Below the pieces are notes generated by a model. It was not told where the DNA came from. It saw only the letters and a program-made list of their open reading frames with translations, and ran no database searches. A program made the translations under genes and the position numbers. A stretch of DNA of 64,000 nucleotides from Chromobacterium phragmitis (GTDB lineage: Bacteria; Pseudomonadota; Gammaproteobacteria; Burkholderiales; Chromobacteriaceae): positions 992,001 to 1,056,000 of the forward strand of contig NZ_CP029495.1 of NCBI RefSeq assembly GCF_003325475.1, written 5' to 3'. Each line of letters opens with the position of its first letter. Position 1 is the stretch's first letter. Of the stretch, positions 57,154 to 64,000 are shown one piece after another.

Positions 57154-58362
57154 ATGCCCCTTACCGACGCCGCCATCAAAAGCGCCAAGCCCCGCGAGGA
57201 TGGCAAACACCTCAAGCTCACGGATGGACAGGGGCTGTCGCTATGGGTCATGCCTACCGGCGCTAAGTATTGGCGGCTGAAGTATCGGATCAATGGCAAA
57301 GAGAAACTGCTGGCGCTAGGCGTATACCCGGAAGTGAGCCTGAAGGCAGCCAGACTGAAGCGCGATGACGCCCGCAAGCAGATCGCCGATGGCGAAGACC
57401 CAGTTGCGATGCGCAAGATGGATAAGGTGATCAAGCTGGCCGCCGCCGCCAATACCTTTGAAGCCATCGCACTAGAGTGGCATGAAAGGGAAAGCCACGA
57501 ATGGTCCGCCGCCCACAGCGAGCGCGTCCTGTCAGCCATGAAAACCCACATCTTCCCCTACATTGGCGACAGGCCAATCCACGACATCCGCCCGCTGGAG
57601 CGGCTGGAAGTGCTGCGCAAGGTGGAAAGCGCCGGCAACATCGACACCACCAAGCGCCTGCGGCAACGCTGCTCAGCCGTCTTCCGCCTGGCCATCCTGA
57701 CCGGCCGCTGCGACAGCGACCCGGCCGCGCCTCTAACCGACGCCCTCAAGAGCCAGCAATCCACCCCGCGCAAGGCGCTGATGCGCGAGGACATCCCCGC
57801 CTTCCTTGATGCGCTGGAGAAGTACGATGGCAACGTGCAAACCAAGCTGATGATGAAGCTGATGCTGCTGACCTTCACCCGCGTCGGAGAAATGGCCATA
57901 GCCAGATGGGAAGAGATCGACTTCGACAAGGCGCTGTGGACCATCCCGCCGGAGCATCGCAAACTGCCGGAGAAATCCAAGAAAACCGCGCCTCCCCATC
58001 TCGTCCCGCTATCAAAGCAAGCACAGGACGTGCTGCGACAGCTCCATGCCATCAGCGGCGGCCGCGAACACATCTTCCCCAACCGCAACAGCCCACGCCG
58101 GCCGATGTCGCCAGAAACCCTACGCCGCGCCCTTCACAGTATGGGCTTCCGAGGCAAAGCCGATGTCCACGGTTTCCGCTCTACAGCATCAACCATCTTG
58201 AACGAAGAAGGATTCAATCCTGATGCGATTGAGCGCCAGCTATCCCGCATAGAAGGCAACAAAGTACGCGCAGCTTACAATCGGGCTGAGTATATGGAGG
58301 AACGGAAGAAGATGATGCAGTGGTGGTCTAGCTTTATTGAGCATCAAAAAACGCAGAAATGA
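57154..58362 (+). CDS. P4-type tyrosine integrase
   Basis: A 402-residue site-specific recombinase. It begins MPLTDAAIKSAKPREDGKHLKLTDGQGLSL (in parts), the DUF4102 N-terminal arm-binding domain of P4-family integrases. A core-binding domain is at about 100-190. The catalytic domain has TFTRVGEMAIARWEEID (first Arg), HLVPLS (Lys/His region), HGFRSTASTILNE (HxxR) and AAYNRAEYMEERKKMMQWW with the nucleophile Tyr. All catalytic residues appear intact. AGCGAGGAG precedes the ATG. It is placed for integration in tRNA-Arg. Confidence 0.95.
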   Translation: MPLTDAAIKSAKPREDGKHLKLTDGQGLSLWVMPTGAKYWRLKYRINGKEKLLALGVYPEVSLKAARLKRDDARKQIADGEDPVAMRKMDKVIKLAAAANTFEAIALEWHERESHEWSAAHSERVLSAMKTHIFPYIGDRPIHDIRPLERLEVLRKVESAGNIDTTKRLRQRCSAVFRLAILTGRCDSDPAAPLTDALKSQQSTPRKALMREDIPAFLDALEKYDGNVQTKLMMKLMLLTFTRVGEMAIARWEEIDFDKALWTIPPEHRKLPEKSKKTAPPHLVPLSKQAQDVLRQLHAISGGREHIFPNRNSPRRPMSPETLRRALHSMGFRGKADVHGFRSTASTILNEEGFNPDAIERQLSRIEGNKVRAAYNRAEYMEERKKMMQWWSSFIEHQKTQK

Positions 58363-58563
58363 AATACTAAAAATAAAATATTTGTTGATGTTTTATTTCA
58401 ATAAACTATTAATTTTAGATATATTACACCGGCAACTCACTCCATCGGAAAACCCATTTGCATTACTCATAGGCAAAGACTAGGATATCAGTTGCATAAG
58501 CGAATCGCTTACTTGCTGCGGTCAATAGATAGATAACATTGCTAGTTCGTGCTCGTAATGAGC

Positions 58564-58763
58564 GTTAGCTAGGCTTGCCTAGCTAACTTGTCGGGAGAGG
58601 GCTTGCACCCTCCTCTCCTCCGGACCCGGAGGAGAGAGTGACGGTAGATTTAGCCACGAGAAAGAGTGGCAGCTACTAGCAATGTATTGACCTGAAGCAT
58701 CACTCTTTCTCTATGTTCTATAGTATGAACTGGCTAAATCTATACTTACTCATTCAAGTGAGT
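58564..58763 (+). ncRNA. candidate retron msr-msd region
   Basis: Directly upstream of the reverse transcriptase. Three hairpins come first: 58564-58587 (10 bp, GTTAGCTAGG / CCTAGCTAAC, loop CTTG), 58597-58612 (GAGGG / CCCTC, loop CTTGCA) and 58613-58636 (10 bp, CTCTCCTCCG / CGGAGGAGAG). A long hairpin follows: outer stem TAGATTTAGCCA (58645-58656) with TGGCTAAATCTA (58731-58742), and inner stem of 11 bp (58658-58668 with 58701-58711). This suits an msr with stem-loops and an msd with a long stem. The a1/a2 ends are not resolved: a 7-bp match at 58435-58441 and 58757-58763 is one possibility. The other is that part of the outer 12-bp stem is a1/a2 with the branching G in TTTAGC (G58653). Boundaries are provisional. 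Confidence 0.65.
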
Positions 58764-58768
58764 CCGTC

Positions 58769-59959
58769 TTGATTATCTTACGCCCCTACAAAAAAATCCC
58801 ATCATCTATCGCCAATATTGATAATCTTTGTTCTGCGCTAGACATTTCCACCACAGAACTAGATGAAGCAATCTCACTAGCTGAAACTGATCGATACCAA
58901 GTCAGGGAAATTGCCAAAAAAGATGGTTCACCAAGAAGAATTTACAATCCGCACTATTTGATCAGAAAAATTCAAAGAAGAATAAATCATAGAATCTTTA
59001 CAGATCAGAATTTTCTTGGCTGGCCTGATTATATTTTTGGAACAATTCCCAACCAAAAAAAATCTGATGGTCGCATAGTCCAAAGAGACTACATATCTTG
59101 TGCAAAAATTCATTGCAAATCTAAAAGTATTGCCTCAATAGACATACAAGACTTCTTTGACAACATTCATATTGACCATGTAGAAAATATTTTCTCAAAG
59201 TTTTTTAAGTATCCCGATGAGGTATCGGAAGTACTTGCTAATATTTGCTGCCTAAATTCCCACGTAATTCAAGGGGCACTAACTTCAAGCTATATTGCAA
59301 GCCTTTGCCTGTTCGATGTTGAAGGCGACGCCGTAGAAAGACTAATCAGGAAAAACTTGCGATATACAAGGCTGGTTGATGACATCACAATATCATCAAC
59401 AGTATCTAATTATAATTTCGACTACGCTCTTTCAATTATTAGGAAAATGCTAGAATCAAAAGATCTTCCTATTAATGAAAACAAAACAAAAATACAATAT
59501 GCATCGACTGTACCCTTAACTGTCCACGGACTAAGAGTAGCATTTTCAGAGCCTAGATTTCCTTCAGATGAGGTAAGACGTCTACGCGCTGCAGTAAAGA
59601 ATATCGAGACTCTATCTCAAGAGAAAAACTACAGAACCTCACATGCATATCGGCATGACTTCAACCGATGTATGGGTAGAGTAAACAAATTAAGCAGAAT
59701 CGGCCACAAGCAACACGCTGCCTTAGTTAAAAGACTACAAAAAGTAATGCCACTACCATCCCAAAAGGATATTGAAAGAGCATTCATGATAATTGAACGA
59801 CTAGAAAAAGACTACTCAACCCATAACTCAAGCTATTGGTATTCCAGGCGGTACTACTTAGCCCACGAACGATTAAATGTACTTCAAAGAACCTATACAA
59901 GAATAGCTAGTGATTTACGCAGCAAATTAAGATATTTAAGGCCATCATATGAAAAATAA
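58769..59959 (+). CDS. retron-type reverse transcriptase with LVDD active site
   Basis: A 396-residue reverse transcriptase, normal length for retrons. Motif A is SIDIQDFFDNI (D125). Motif B is QGALTSSYIASL (168-179). Motif C reads RLVDDITIS with L202-V203-D204-D205, so the usual Tyr of YxDD is Leu. The retron VTG motif appears as V252-H253-G254. A C-terminal thumb rich in Lys/Arg/Tyr follows. The start is TTG at 58769 because no ATG occurs in the first 220 codons; AAGTGAG lies just upstream. The gene is strongly AT-rich against the window. It overlaps the effector gene by 11 bases. All three catalytic aspartates are present, so activity is expected. Confidence 0.9.
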   Translation: MIILRPYKKIPSSIANIDNLCSALDISTTELDEAISLAETDRYQVREIAKKDGSPRRIYNPHYLIRKIQRRINHRIFTDQNFLGWPDYIFGTIPNQKKSDGRIVQRDYISCAKIHCKSKSIASIDIQDFFDNIHIDHVENIFSKFFKYPDEVSEVLANICCLNSHVIQGALTSSYIASLCLFDVEGDAVERLIRKNLRYTRLVDDITISSTVSNYNFDYALSIIRKMLESKDLPINENKTKIQYASTVPLTVHGLRVAFSEPRFPSDEVRRLRAAVKNIETLSQEKNYRTSHAYRHDFNRCMGRVNKLSRIGHKQHAALVKRLQKVMPLPSQKDIERAFMIIERLEKDYSTHNSSYWYSRRYYLAHERLNVLQRTYTRIASDLRSKLRYLRPSYEK

Positions 59960-60692
59960 TTCAAAAGACATAAGCGAGCCGTTTGAAAAATATTTCACCC
60001 CTGAACTCTTCATAAGAATCATAGTAGGTATTCTAATTACTGGATTCGTTATAGCTCTCATTTTCTTCATAGGAAATTTTTCCGACTCAAAAATAAAAAA
60101 CTCCTCAATATGCCTCACTGATCAGTGCTACGGAAACTGGATCGAGTACTTTAAAAATTCGCTATCAACAATAAAGCTAACAATAGACATTGCTGTAGCA
60201 GTAGCCACTTCAGGCGGCATCCTAATAGCACTACAAAGTTATTTAAGCGGATTAAAAAATGCTGCACTCTCCAATCATATCTCACACTTCTCAATATTCA
60301 ACAATTATGTAAATAATGAAGTATCTAAAAGAAGTCGAATTCACAAAACTTCCGTTGACATCATGATTTGGTACAATTTGATTTTTTCAAAGTCAAGACT
60401 AGGAAATATGTATATATCAAAGGAGTACATTGAATTCATCAACAGCCTAAACAAAGAAATAAAAACATCAAACGAACAAGCTTCAAATGCAAAATCTGGA
60501 TCATTTCGATATAAGCCACATCAAGAGCGCATAAAATCCTCTTTGGCAAAGGTTGGGTTTGAAATTGCCTATCAGCCAAGAAATGATTTCTTTGATGCGG
60601 AGGGCGAGCTACTCGATCTTATTTCAAGCGTAAATAATTCATTTTGTTTCTCAAGCGAGGTTCCATCCTTGCTAGAAAGGTCTTATCTTTAG
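59949..60692 (+). CDS. two-transmembrane retron effector (Ec48-like)
   Basis: A 247-residue protein with two membrane helices, at about residues 20-44 and 76-100. A short external loop with two Cys (SICLTDQCYGNW) lies between them, and a cytoplasmic domain of about 145 residues follows. The arrangement (reverse transcriptase, then a 2TM protein overlapping it by 11 bases) matches the retron-Ec48 class, whose effector permeabilises the inner membrane when the retron senses phage inhibition of RecBCD. No other domain is recognised. Composition is AT-rich like the reverse transcriptase. The functional transfer from Ec48 is inference by architecture. Confidence 0.82.
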   Translation: MKNNSKDISEPFEKYFTPELFIRIIVGILITGFVIALIFFIGNFSDSKIKNSSICLTDQCYGNWIEYFKNSLSTIKLTIDIAVAVATSGGILIALQSYLSGLKNAALSNHISHFSIFNNYVNNEVSKRSRIHKTSVDIMIWYNLIFSKSRLGNMYISKEYIEFINSLNKEIKTSNEQASNAKSGSFRYKPHQERIKSSLAKVGFEIAYQPRNDFFDAEGELLDLISSVNNSFCFSSEVPSLLERSYL

Positions 60693-61347
60693 AAAATCAT
60701 CGCTAGCCAAATTTATAAAATCAATATGATTAGCAACCACCTCCCCCTTACAATTGCTTAGAGCCGCTAGCAAAAAACCTGATCCGGCATTGCGTCTCTT
60801 TGCCGTACTCCTTGTACTGTCTGCGTCGGCGCGGCTTAGATCAGCTACTCTTCAGCGGCTATTAGTTCTCCCCCAGCGCGCGCTATCGAAGCCCCGCCTC
60901 GCCCCCGCGCTTCATGTGCCGCTAATCATGCACCTGCATGAACCCCTGCCAGGCCCTTGCAGTATGGCCTGGCGCGTAGACTTTCCCCTGCCCTAATTCA
61001 TGCGTTTTCATGCGCCCTATGCATGCATTCGTGCTTTTCTCTGACTGACGTTTCCGCCCTTCCCTCTCGCTTCCCGCTTAAATCTGCCACCGATTATGTC
61101 CGGTGTCGTCCGTATGGGTCCGATACGGCCCTGTGATTCACATTTATCCCTGCTCACTTCGGTTTTCTCTCCCGTCGTCAATAGCCGAATCCGCGTTTTT
61201 TCGCCTTTTCAAGTTTCGTTGTTGTGTGGTGATTCCACACAACAAGCCCGCCAAACTCGATTTGAAATTTCTGAAATACTGCGTTCACTGATCGGCGTAT
61301 CCGATCGCATCCACAGCTATTCAGCCAAAACGATAAGGATAAATCCA
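60693..61347. other. gene-free control region of the island with repeats
   Basis: No gene is supported in these 655 bases; short open frames here lack ribosome sites and protein-like composition. The part at about 60925-61040 contains at least five CATGC/GCATG elements. CCGTAT / ATACGG form a 6-bp stem at about 61109-61128. An 11-bp inverted repeat lies at 61219-61245. Such spacing upstream of an AlpA regulator recalls the control region of P4-like satellites. Confidence 0.5.
61219..61245. repeat. perfect 11-bp inverted repeat upstream of the AlpA-like gene
   Basis: TTGTTGTGTGG and CCACACAACAA are separated by TGATT, 102 bases before the alpA-like start. There is no T-run, so an operator is more likely than a terminator. 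Confidence 0.75.
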
Positions 61348-61566
61348 ATGACCGCCATTGCCCCTTCGCTCACCGCCCAGCCGCTGCGCTTTCTGCGCTT
61401 GCCGGAAGTCATCTCTACGTGCGGCCTGTCCCGCTCGTCGGTATACGACGCCATCAAGCGCGGCAGCTTTCCGGCCCCGGTGCCGCTGGGCGGTAAAAGC
61501 GTGGCCTGGCTATCGTCTGAAATCGACGCCTGGATGGTGGATCGCATCGCCGCCCGCCACGCCTAA
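61348..61566 (+). CDS. AlpA-family phage/satellite transcriptional regulator
   Basis: A 72-residue MerR-like helix-turn-helix protein. RFLRLPEVISTCGLSRSSVYDAIKRGSFPAPVPLGGKSVAWLSSEIDAWM (in parts) is the classic AlpA pattern, with the KSVAW wing. AlpA proteins activate integrase or excision in P4-like satellites and islands. The ATG at 61348 follows ATAAGGATA. The frame is open further upstream but does not look coding. It probably controls excision of this island. Confidence 0.92.
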   Translation: MTAIAPSLTAQPLRFLRLPEVISTCGLSRSSVYDAIKRGSFPAPVPLGGKSVAWLSSEIDAWMVDRIAARHA

Positions 61567-61596
61567 CCCCCCAACAAACGCACCCGGACTCAGAAC

Positions 61597-62148
61597 ATGC
61601 ATATCCAGCCCCCCCACACCCAAGAAACCGTCGCTTTCGCCGTCGCCGGCCTGACGGAGCGCCTGGCCGCCTTCGAGCAAGACCTCAACGCCTGGCAGAC
61701 ACTGGCCGACAACGCCGCCCGCCGCGTCCAGACCGCCAAAGCGCTGCGCAGCGAAGCCGAGCAGACGCGCAAGGACTGCCGCCAGGCGATGCGCACCTCC
61801 TTGGGCATTCCCACCAAGGCGGTGCGCGAGCTGAAGAGCAAGGAGATGGCCAATCTGGAATTGGCCGAGGAAATGCTGAAGATCGCCGAAGAAGAAAAGA
61901 TTCAAGCCGAGATGCAGCAGGAAACGCTGTTCGAGCAGCGCCAAACCCTGCTCAAAGAGCGCGACGCGCTGCACCGCCAGTATTGGGACGCGGTGCTGGA
62001 TTCGTGCATACATCCCAAACCCCCGATAAAATCTATGCACATCGCCCCTCGCACCGTTTGCCATCCATGCAGGACGAGCCATCGCGACGCATTGGGAGAG
62101 GCGCGCCGAGAGGCCATTCCGTTCGCTTCAAGCAAGGGCCATCATTGA
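61597..62148 (+). CDS. coiled-coil protein of unknown function with chimeric C-terminus
   Basis: A 183-residue protein. Residues 10-130 are strongly helical and charged, consistent with a coiled coil (LTERLAAFEQDLNAW ... EEEKIQAEMQQETLFEQRQTLL), as seen in small genes of P4-like satellites. After about residue 135 (AVLDSCIHPKPP) composition changes to Arg/His/Ser-rich sequence that does not look like a folded protein. The gene may have been truncated at the island end and now reads into flanking DNA. Starts 30 bases after alpA. Function unknown. Confidence 0.65.
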   Translation: MHIQPPHTQETVAFAVAGLTERLAAFEQDLNAWQTLADNAARRVQTAKALRSEAEQTRKDCRQAMRTSLGIPTKAVRELKSKEMANLELAEEMLKIAEEEKIQAEMQQETLFEQRQTLLKERDALHRQYWDAVLDSCIHPKPPIKSMHIAPRTVCHPCRTSHRDALGEARREAIPFASSKGHH

Positions 62149-62151
62149 AAA

Positions 62152-62766
62152 ATGTCTTCGCAATGCCCCTTCAGTCACAGGCTTATCGCTTTGGCGCCGT
62201 TGCTGGCATGGATCGGCGTATCGGCAGCCGCCGCGCCATCACCTCATCGAATTTCAGAAATCATCCAAAGCAATCCAGGGCTGAGCTCAGCCGATGCCGG
62301 CCTGAACCAGCTCTACCGCGCGCTGCGCACCGCTGGCGCCGGCTCTGCAAAGCTATTGGCGGAGAAGCGCAGCTGGCTGCGACTGCGTGACCGCTGCGAC
62401 AACAGCGATTGCCTGCGGGAGCAATACCAGATGCGCAATGCGCAACTGGCGCGGCAACTGGCGGCGCTGCCTTGCTCCGTGCAAGCGAGCCGATTGACCC
62501 ATGGCTGGGATAGCATGGATGGCGGAGGATTTTTCCAGCAATTTGAACTAGAAGCGGATGGCGCCTTCAACAGTTGGCGGCATCAGCATCCCGAATTGAG
62601 CAACGCCCGCTGGTCGTTCGATGCCCGCCACTGCCGACTGCGAATCCGCGCCTCCCGCCACGAGGGCATGGATTTCGATTACGCAGTGGTGATGACACGC
62701 CCTAACCGGCTGTGGTTGCTGGACATGCGCGACCATGCGGCAGGAAATTATGCGCCAATACAATAA
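62152..62766 (+). CDS. secreted protein with LprI-like region
   Basis: A 204-residue protein. The N-terminal hydrophobic stretch (residues 9-25) ends AAAA-AP, a probable Sec signal. Residues 45-110 contain NQLYRALR and EKRSWLRLRDRC...CLREQY, typical of the LprI/DUF1311 lysozyme-inhibitor family. The C-terminal 90 residues are unassigned. It is followed by two more small secreted proteins. The lysozyme-inhibitor role is only a family hint. Confidence 0.7.
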   Translation: MSSQCPFSHRLIALAPLLAWIGVSAAAAPSPHRISEIIQSNPGLSSADAGLNQLYRALRTAGAGSAKLLAEKRSWLRLRDRCDNSDCLREQYQMRNAQLARQLAALPCSVQASRLTHGWDSMDGGGFFQQFELEADGAFNSWRHQHPELSNARWSFDARHCRLRIRASRHEGMDFDYAVVMTRPNRLWLLDMRDHAAGNYAPIQ

Positions 62767-63259
62767 AGCCGTGATGCTGGCCTTGCTGGCCGGACTCGCC
62801 TGTCAATCTGCCACAGGCGATGGAGTACGCTTCGGCCGGGTGCCGGTAAAAGACGCTGATGTTATCGCATTGACGAACAAACGCTGGGATAAACGAGTGT
62901 ATCTGCGTGAAAACGGCAAACAATACGACCTGTTTGCCGCCTACGAAAACTACGATATCGAAACCATCATCCGCCGCGGCCGCTATCTGGCGCTGTTTCT
63001 TTTCAGCTATGGCATTGCCGAGGACATGGAGGAAGGCAAGCGTTATCACGAAGTGCCCCATTGCATGTTTGTCGAACGCCGCACTGGCTGCGTGCTGGGA
63101 GAGGGCAGCCAATTCACCTGCGATGGAGAATGGGTCCAAGCCGCCGTTTGGCAACCTCGCGATCGGGAGGCGTGGAACATGAGAGCGCTGCGCAAGCAGG
63201 TGCTGGCGGGAACCGACAAAGAAGGGGCGGAAAATCGGCGCCGCTGCGGCATGCGCTGA
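62750..63259 (+). CDS. hypothetical secreted protein
   Basis: A 169-residue protein that starts inside the preceding gene (17-base overlap). An N-terminal hydrophobic stretch (about residues 5-22, MLALLAGLACQS) is a signal peptide or possible lipoprotein signal. The mature part has IIRRGRYLALFLFSYGIAEDMEEG and four cysteines. I do not recognise a family. An ATG five codons upstream (62735) is an alternative start. Confidence 0.65.
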   Translation: MRQYNKAVMLALLAGLACQSATGDGVRFGRVPVKDADVIALTNKRWDKRVYLRENGKQYDLFAAYENYDIETIIRRGRYLALFLFSYGIAEDMEEGKRYHEVPHCMFVERRTGCVLGEGSQFTCDGEWVQAAVWQPRDREAWNMRALRKQVLAGTDKEGAENRRRCGMR

Positions 63260-63354
63260 ACTATCCTGTTTCAGGCGGCGCCATCCGGACAATGCCAAGG
63301 GAATGCGAATTGGCGTTATAATCCGGTCCCGGCCTATATCACTTGCCATTTCCG

Positions 63355-63687
63355 ATGAAACGACTCTTATCCGCCGCATCGCTAGCCGCTTTCCTTGCCA
63401 GCGCCGCGATGGCATCCCCTCCTCCTGACGCGTTGCAAACCGGCACGCTGGCCAATCAAAAACTGATCCGCGACGCGATGATGGGCGTAGCCGCCGAGAT
63501 GGGCACCCGCGGCTGCGCCAAGCCGGAAGGCGTTCAACCCTATGTCCTGGCCCAGCCGCAGGGCGAGCCCGGTTCCCGATTTTGGCGAGAGGCTTGGGTG
63601 GTGACAGGGTGCGGCAAGGAATACCCTGTCCGGATCGAGTTCCGCGAGGACGGCCAGGAGTCTGCCTACTGGACCATACTCAAATAA
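63355..63687 (+). CDS. hypothetical secreted protein, 110 residues
   Basis: Begins MKRLLSAASLAAFLASAAMAS, a Sec signal peptide. The small mature domain has two Cys, in TRGCAKPEG and VTGCGKEYPV, likely disulphide-linked. No family recognised. ATG at 63355 is preferred to one four codons upstream because the signal peptide begins there. Closed by a strong terminator. Confidence 0.72.
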   Translation: MKRLLSAASLAAFLASAAMASPPPDALQTGTLANQKLIRDAMMGVAAEMGTRGCAKPEGVQPYVLAQPQGEPGSRFWREAWVVTGCGKEYPVRIEFREDGQESAYWTILK

Positions 63688-63710
63688 GCACTGTCCCGCC
63701 GCCCGGATAA

Positions 63711-63738
63711 AAAAACCGCGCCCTCTCGCGCGGTTTTT
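63711..63738. terminator. bidirectional terminator
   Basis: An 11-bp stem (AAAAACCGCGC / GCGCGGTTTTT) with a 6-nt loop serves the plus-strand secreted protein and the convergent minus-strand gene. Confidence 0.92.
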
Positions 63739-63759
63739 ATTTTCCCAAGCAAGGAACGC

Positions 63760-64000
63760 TTAACGCCACACGCCCCAGAACAGCCACAGCATGATGGGGC
63801 CGCCCAGGATCAGCCACTTAAGCAGATAGTAGGTAAAGCGGCTTTGCGCCTTGATCTTCTTGCCGAACAGGCGCACCTGCTGGATGTAGCGGAAGGCGCG
63901 ATTGAGGCCGCCGACGCGGTCGCCGGCTTCGTTGGGCGAATTGGCGGCGCCCACCAGCACCCGGCTGACGATGCGGTTGATCACCCGCGCCGGCCAGAAC
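63760..64000 (-). CDS. membrane-associated protein, N-terminus outside window
   Basis: An open frame of 79 codons plus stop that continues to the window edge. It reads FWPARVINRIVSRVLVGAANSPNEAGDRV, then a C-terminal membrane segment (LLKWLILGGPIMLWLFWGVWR). A GTG at 63984 could start a 74-residue protein, but the codons before it look equally protein-like, so the gene is probably truncated by the window. Family not recognised. Confidence 0.6.
   Translation of the reverse strand, partial: FWPARVINRIVSRVLVGAANSPNEAGDRVGGLNRAFRYIQQVRLFGKKIKAQSRFTYYLLKWLILGGPIMLWLFWGVWR

Larger units (their letters stand above)
56973..62148. mobile_element. tRNA-Arg-associated integrative island carrying a retron
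   Basis: The left end is the 3' end of tRNA-Arg(CCT), followed by a P4-type integrase reading away from it. Base composition drops sharply from about 58363 to 60700 and recovers afterwards. An AlpA-like regulator and a coiled-coil protein follow, as in P4-like satellites. I could not find a repeat of the tRNA 3' end to mark the right end. The right boundary given is the end of the chimeric-looking coiled-coil gene and is provisional; the true attR may lie outside the window. Confidence 0.7.

Noticed and set aside
58564..58587. Intrinsic terminator for the integrase
   Set aside because: The stem is strong but followed by TTGTCGGG rather than a T-run, and it is one of a series of stems before the reverse transcriptase.
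58435..58763. Definite a1/a2 assignment for the retron
   Set aside because: Only a 7-bp match (ACTCACT / AGTGAGT) spans the region and could be chance; the alternative using the outer stem is equally uncertain.
60754..60996. 80-codon plus-strand frame after the retron effector
   Set aside because: No ribosome binding site and an unlikely composition; better explained as part of the island control region.

Overview
The window looks like a chromosomal segment of a Neisseriales betaproteobacterium, most like Chromobacterium. The basis is high G+C coding sequence, the ispB / rplU-rpmA-obgE neighbourhood, a RegBA-type redox pair, an RquA-like methyltransferase and several Fur-type iron loci. The genus is my inference from gene content; I could not run a search.

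Layout. 1-9.5 kb: a truncated chemoreceptor, an acyl-CoA ligase, a RegB/RegA-like pair divergent from an OprC-like TonB receptor, a CHMI-type isomerase and a QseBC-like pair. 9.7-14.8 kb: an LpxH-like phosphoesterase overlapping a glycosyltransferase, an 800-bp gene-free stretch rich in hairpins, ferredoxin-NADP reductase, an Asr-like secreted repeat protein and an RquA-like methyltransferase. 14.9-21.4 kb: one six-gene operon, a globin-coupled stressosome (RsbR-S-T-X) feeding a hybrid histidine kinase and a REC-HD-GYP protein. 21.5-29.5 kb: housekeeping genes (xthA, prlC, gamma carbonic anhydrase, RDD protein), a chemoreceptor and an amino-acid permease with a long leader. 29.5-37.0 kb: a Fur-controlled iron/heme block (chaN; exbB-exbD-tonB-oligopeptidase B-TonB receptor). 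37.1-41.3 kb: thiol peroxidase, a Tat-exported Fe-SOD, a MarR/hydrolase pair with a perfect operator palindrome, and a dead haloacid dehalogenase. 41.4-48.0 kb: a Wadjet/MksBEFG-type anti-plasmid operon with an extra small PD-(D/E)XK-like gene between the jetA-like and jetB-like genes. 48.1-53.3 kb: an aspartoacylase-like protein, an Ivy lysozyme inhibitor, a small lipoprotein and a HisJQMP-type transporter. 53.8-56.9 kb: obgE, rpmA, rplU, ispB and tRNA-Arg(CCT).

57.0-62.1 kb is a genomic island next to the tRNA. It has a P4-type tyrosine integrase, then a strikingly AT-rich retron cassette (structured msr-msd-like region, reverse transcriptase, two-transmembrane effector resembling the Ec48 class), a gene-free control region, an AlpA-like regulator and a coiled-coil protein whose C-terminus looks spliced onto foreign sequence. 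62.1-64 kb holds three small secreted proteins and a truncated membrane protein.

The most noteworthy systems are the retron with a non-canonical LVDD active site, the Wadjet operon with an embedded nuclease-like gene, and the globin-stressosome joined to c-di-GMP degradation. Two gene-free, hairpin-rich regions (11.6-12.06 kb and 27.5-27.83 kb) may encode structured RNAs.
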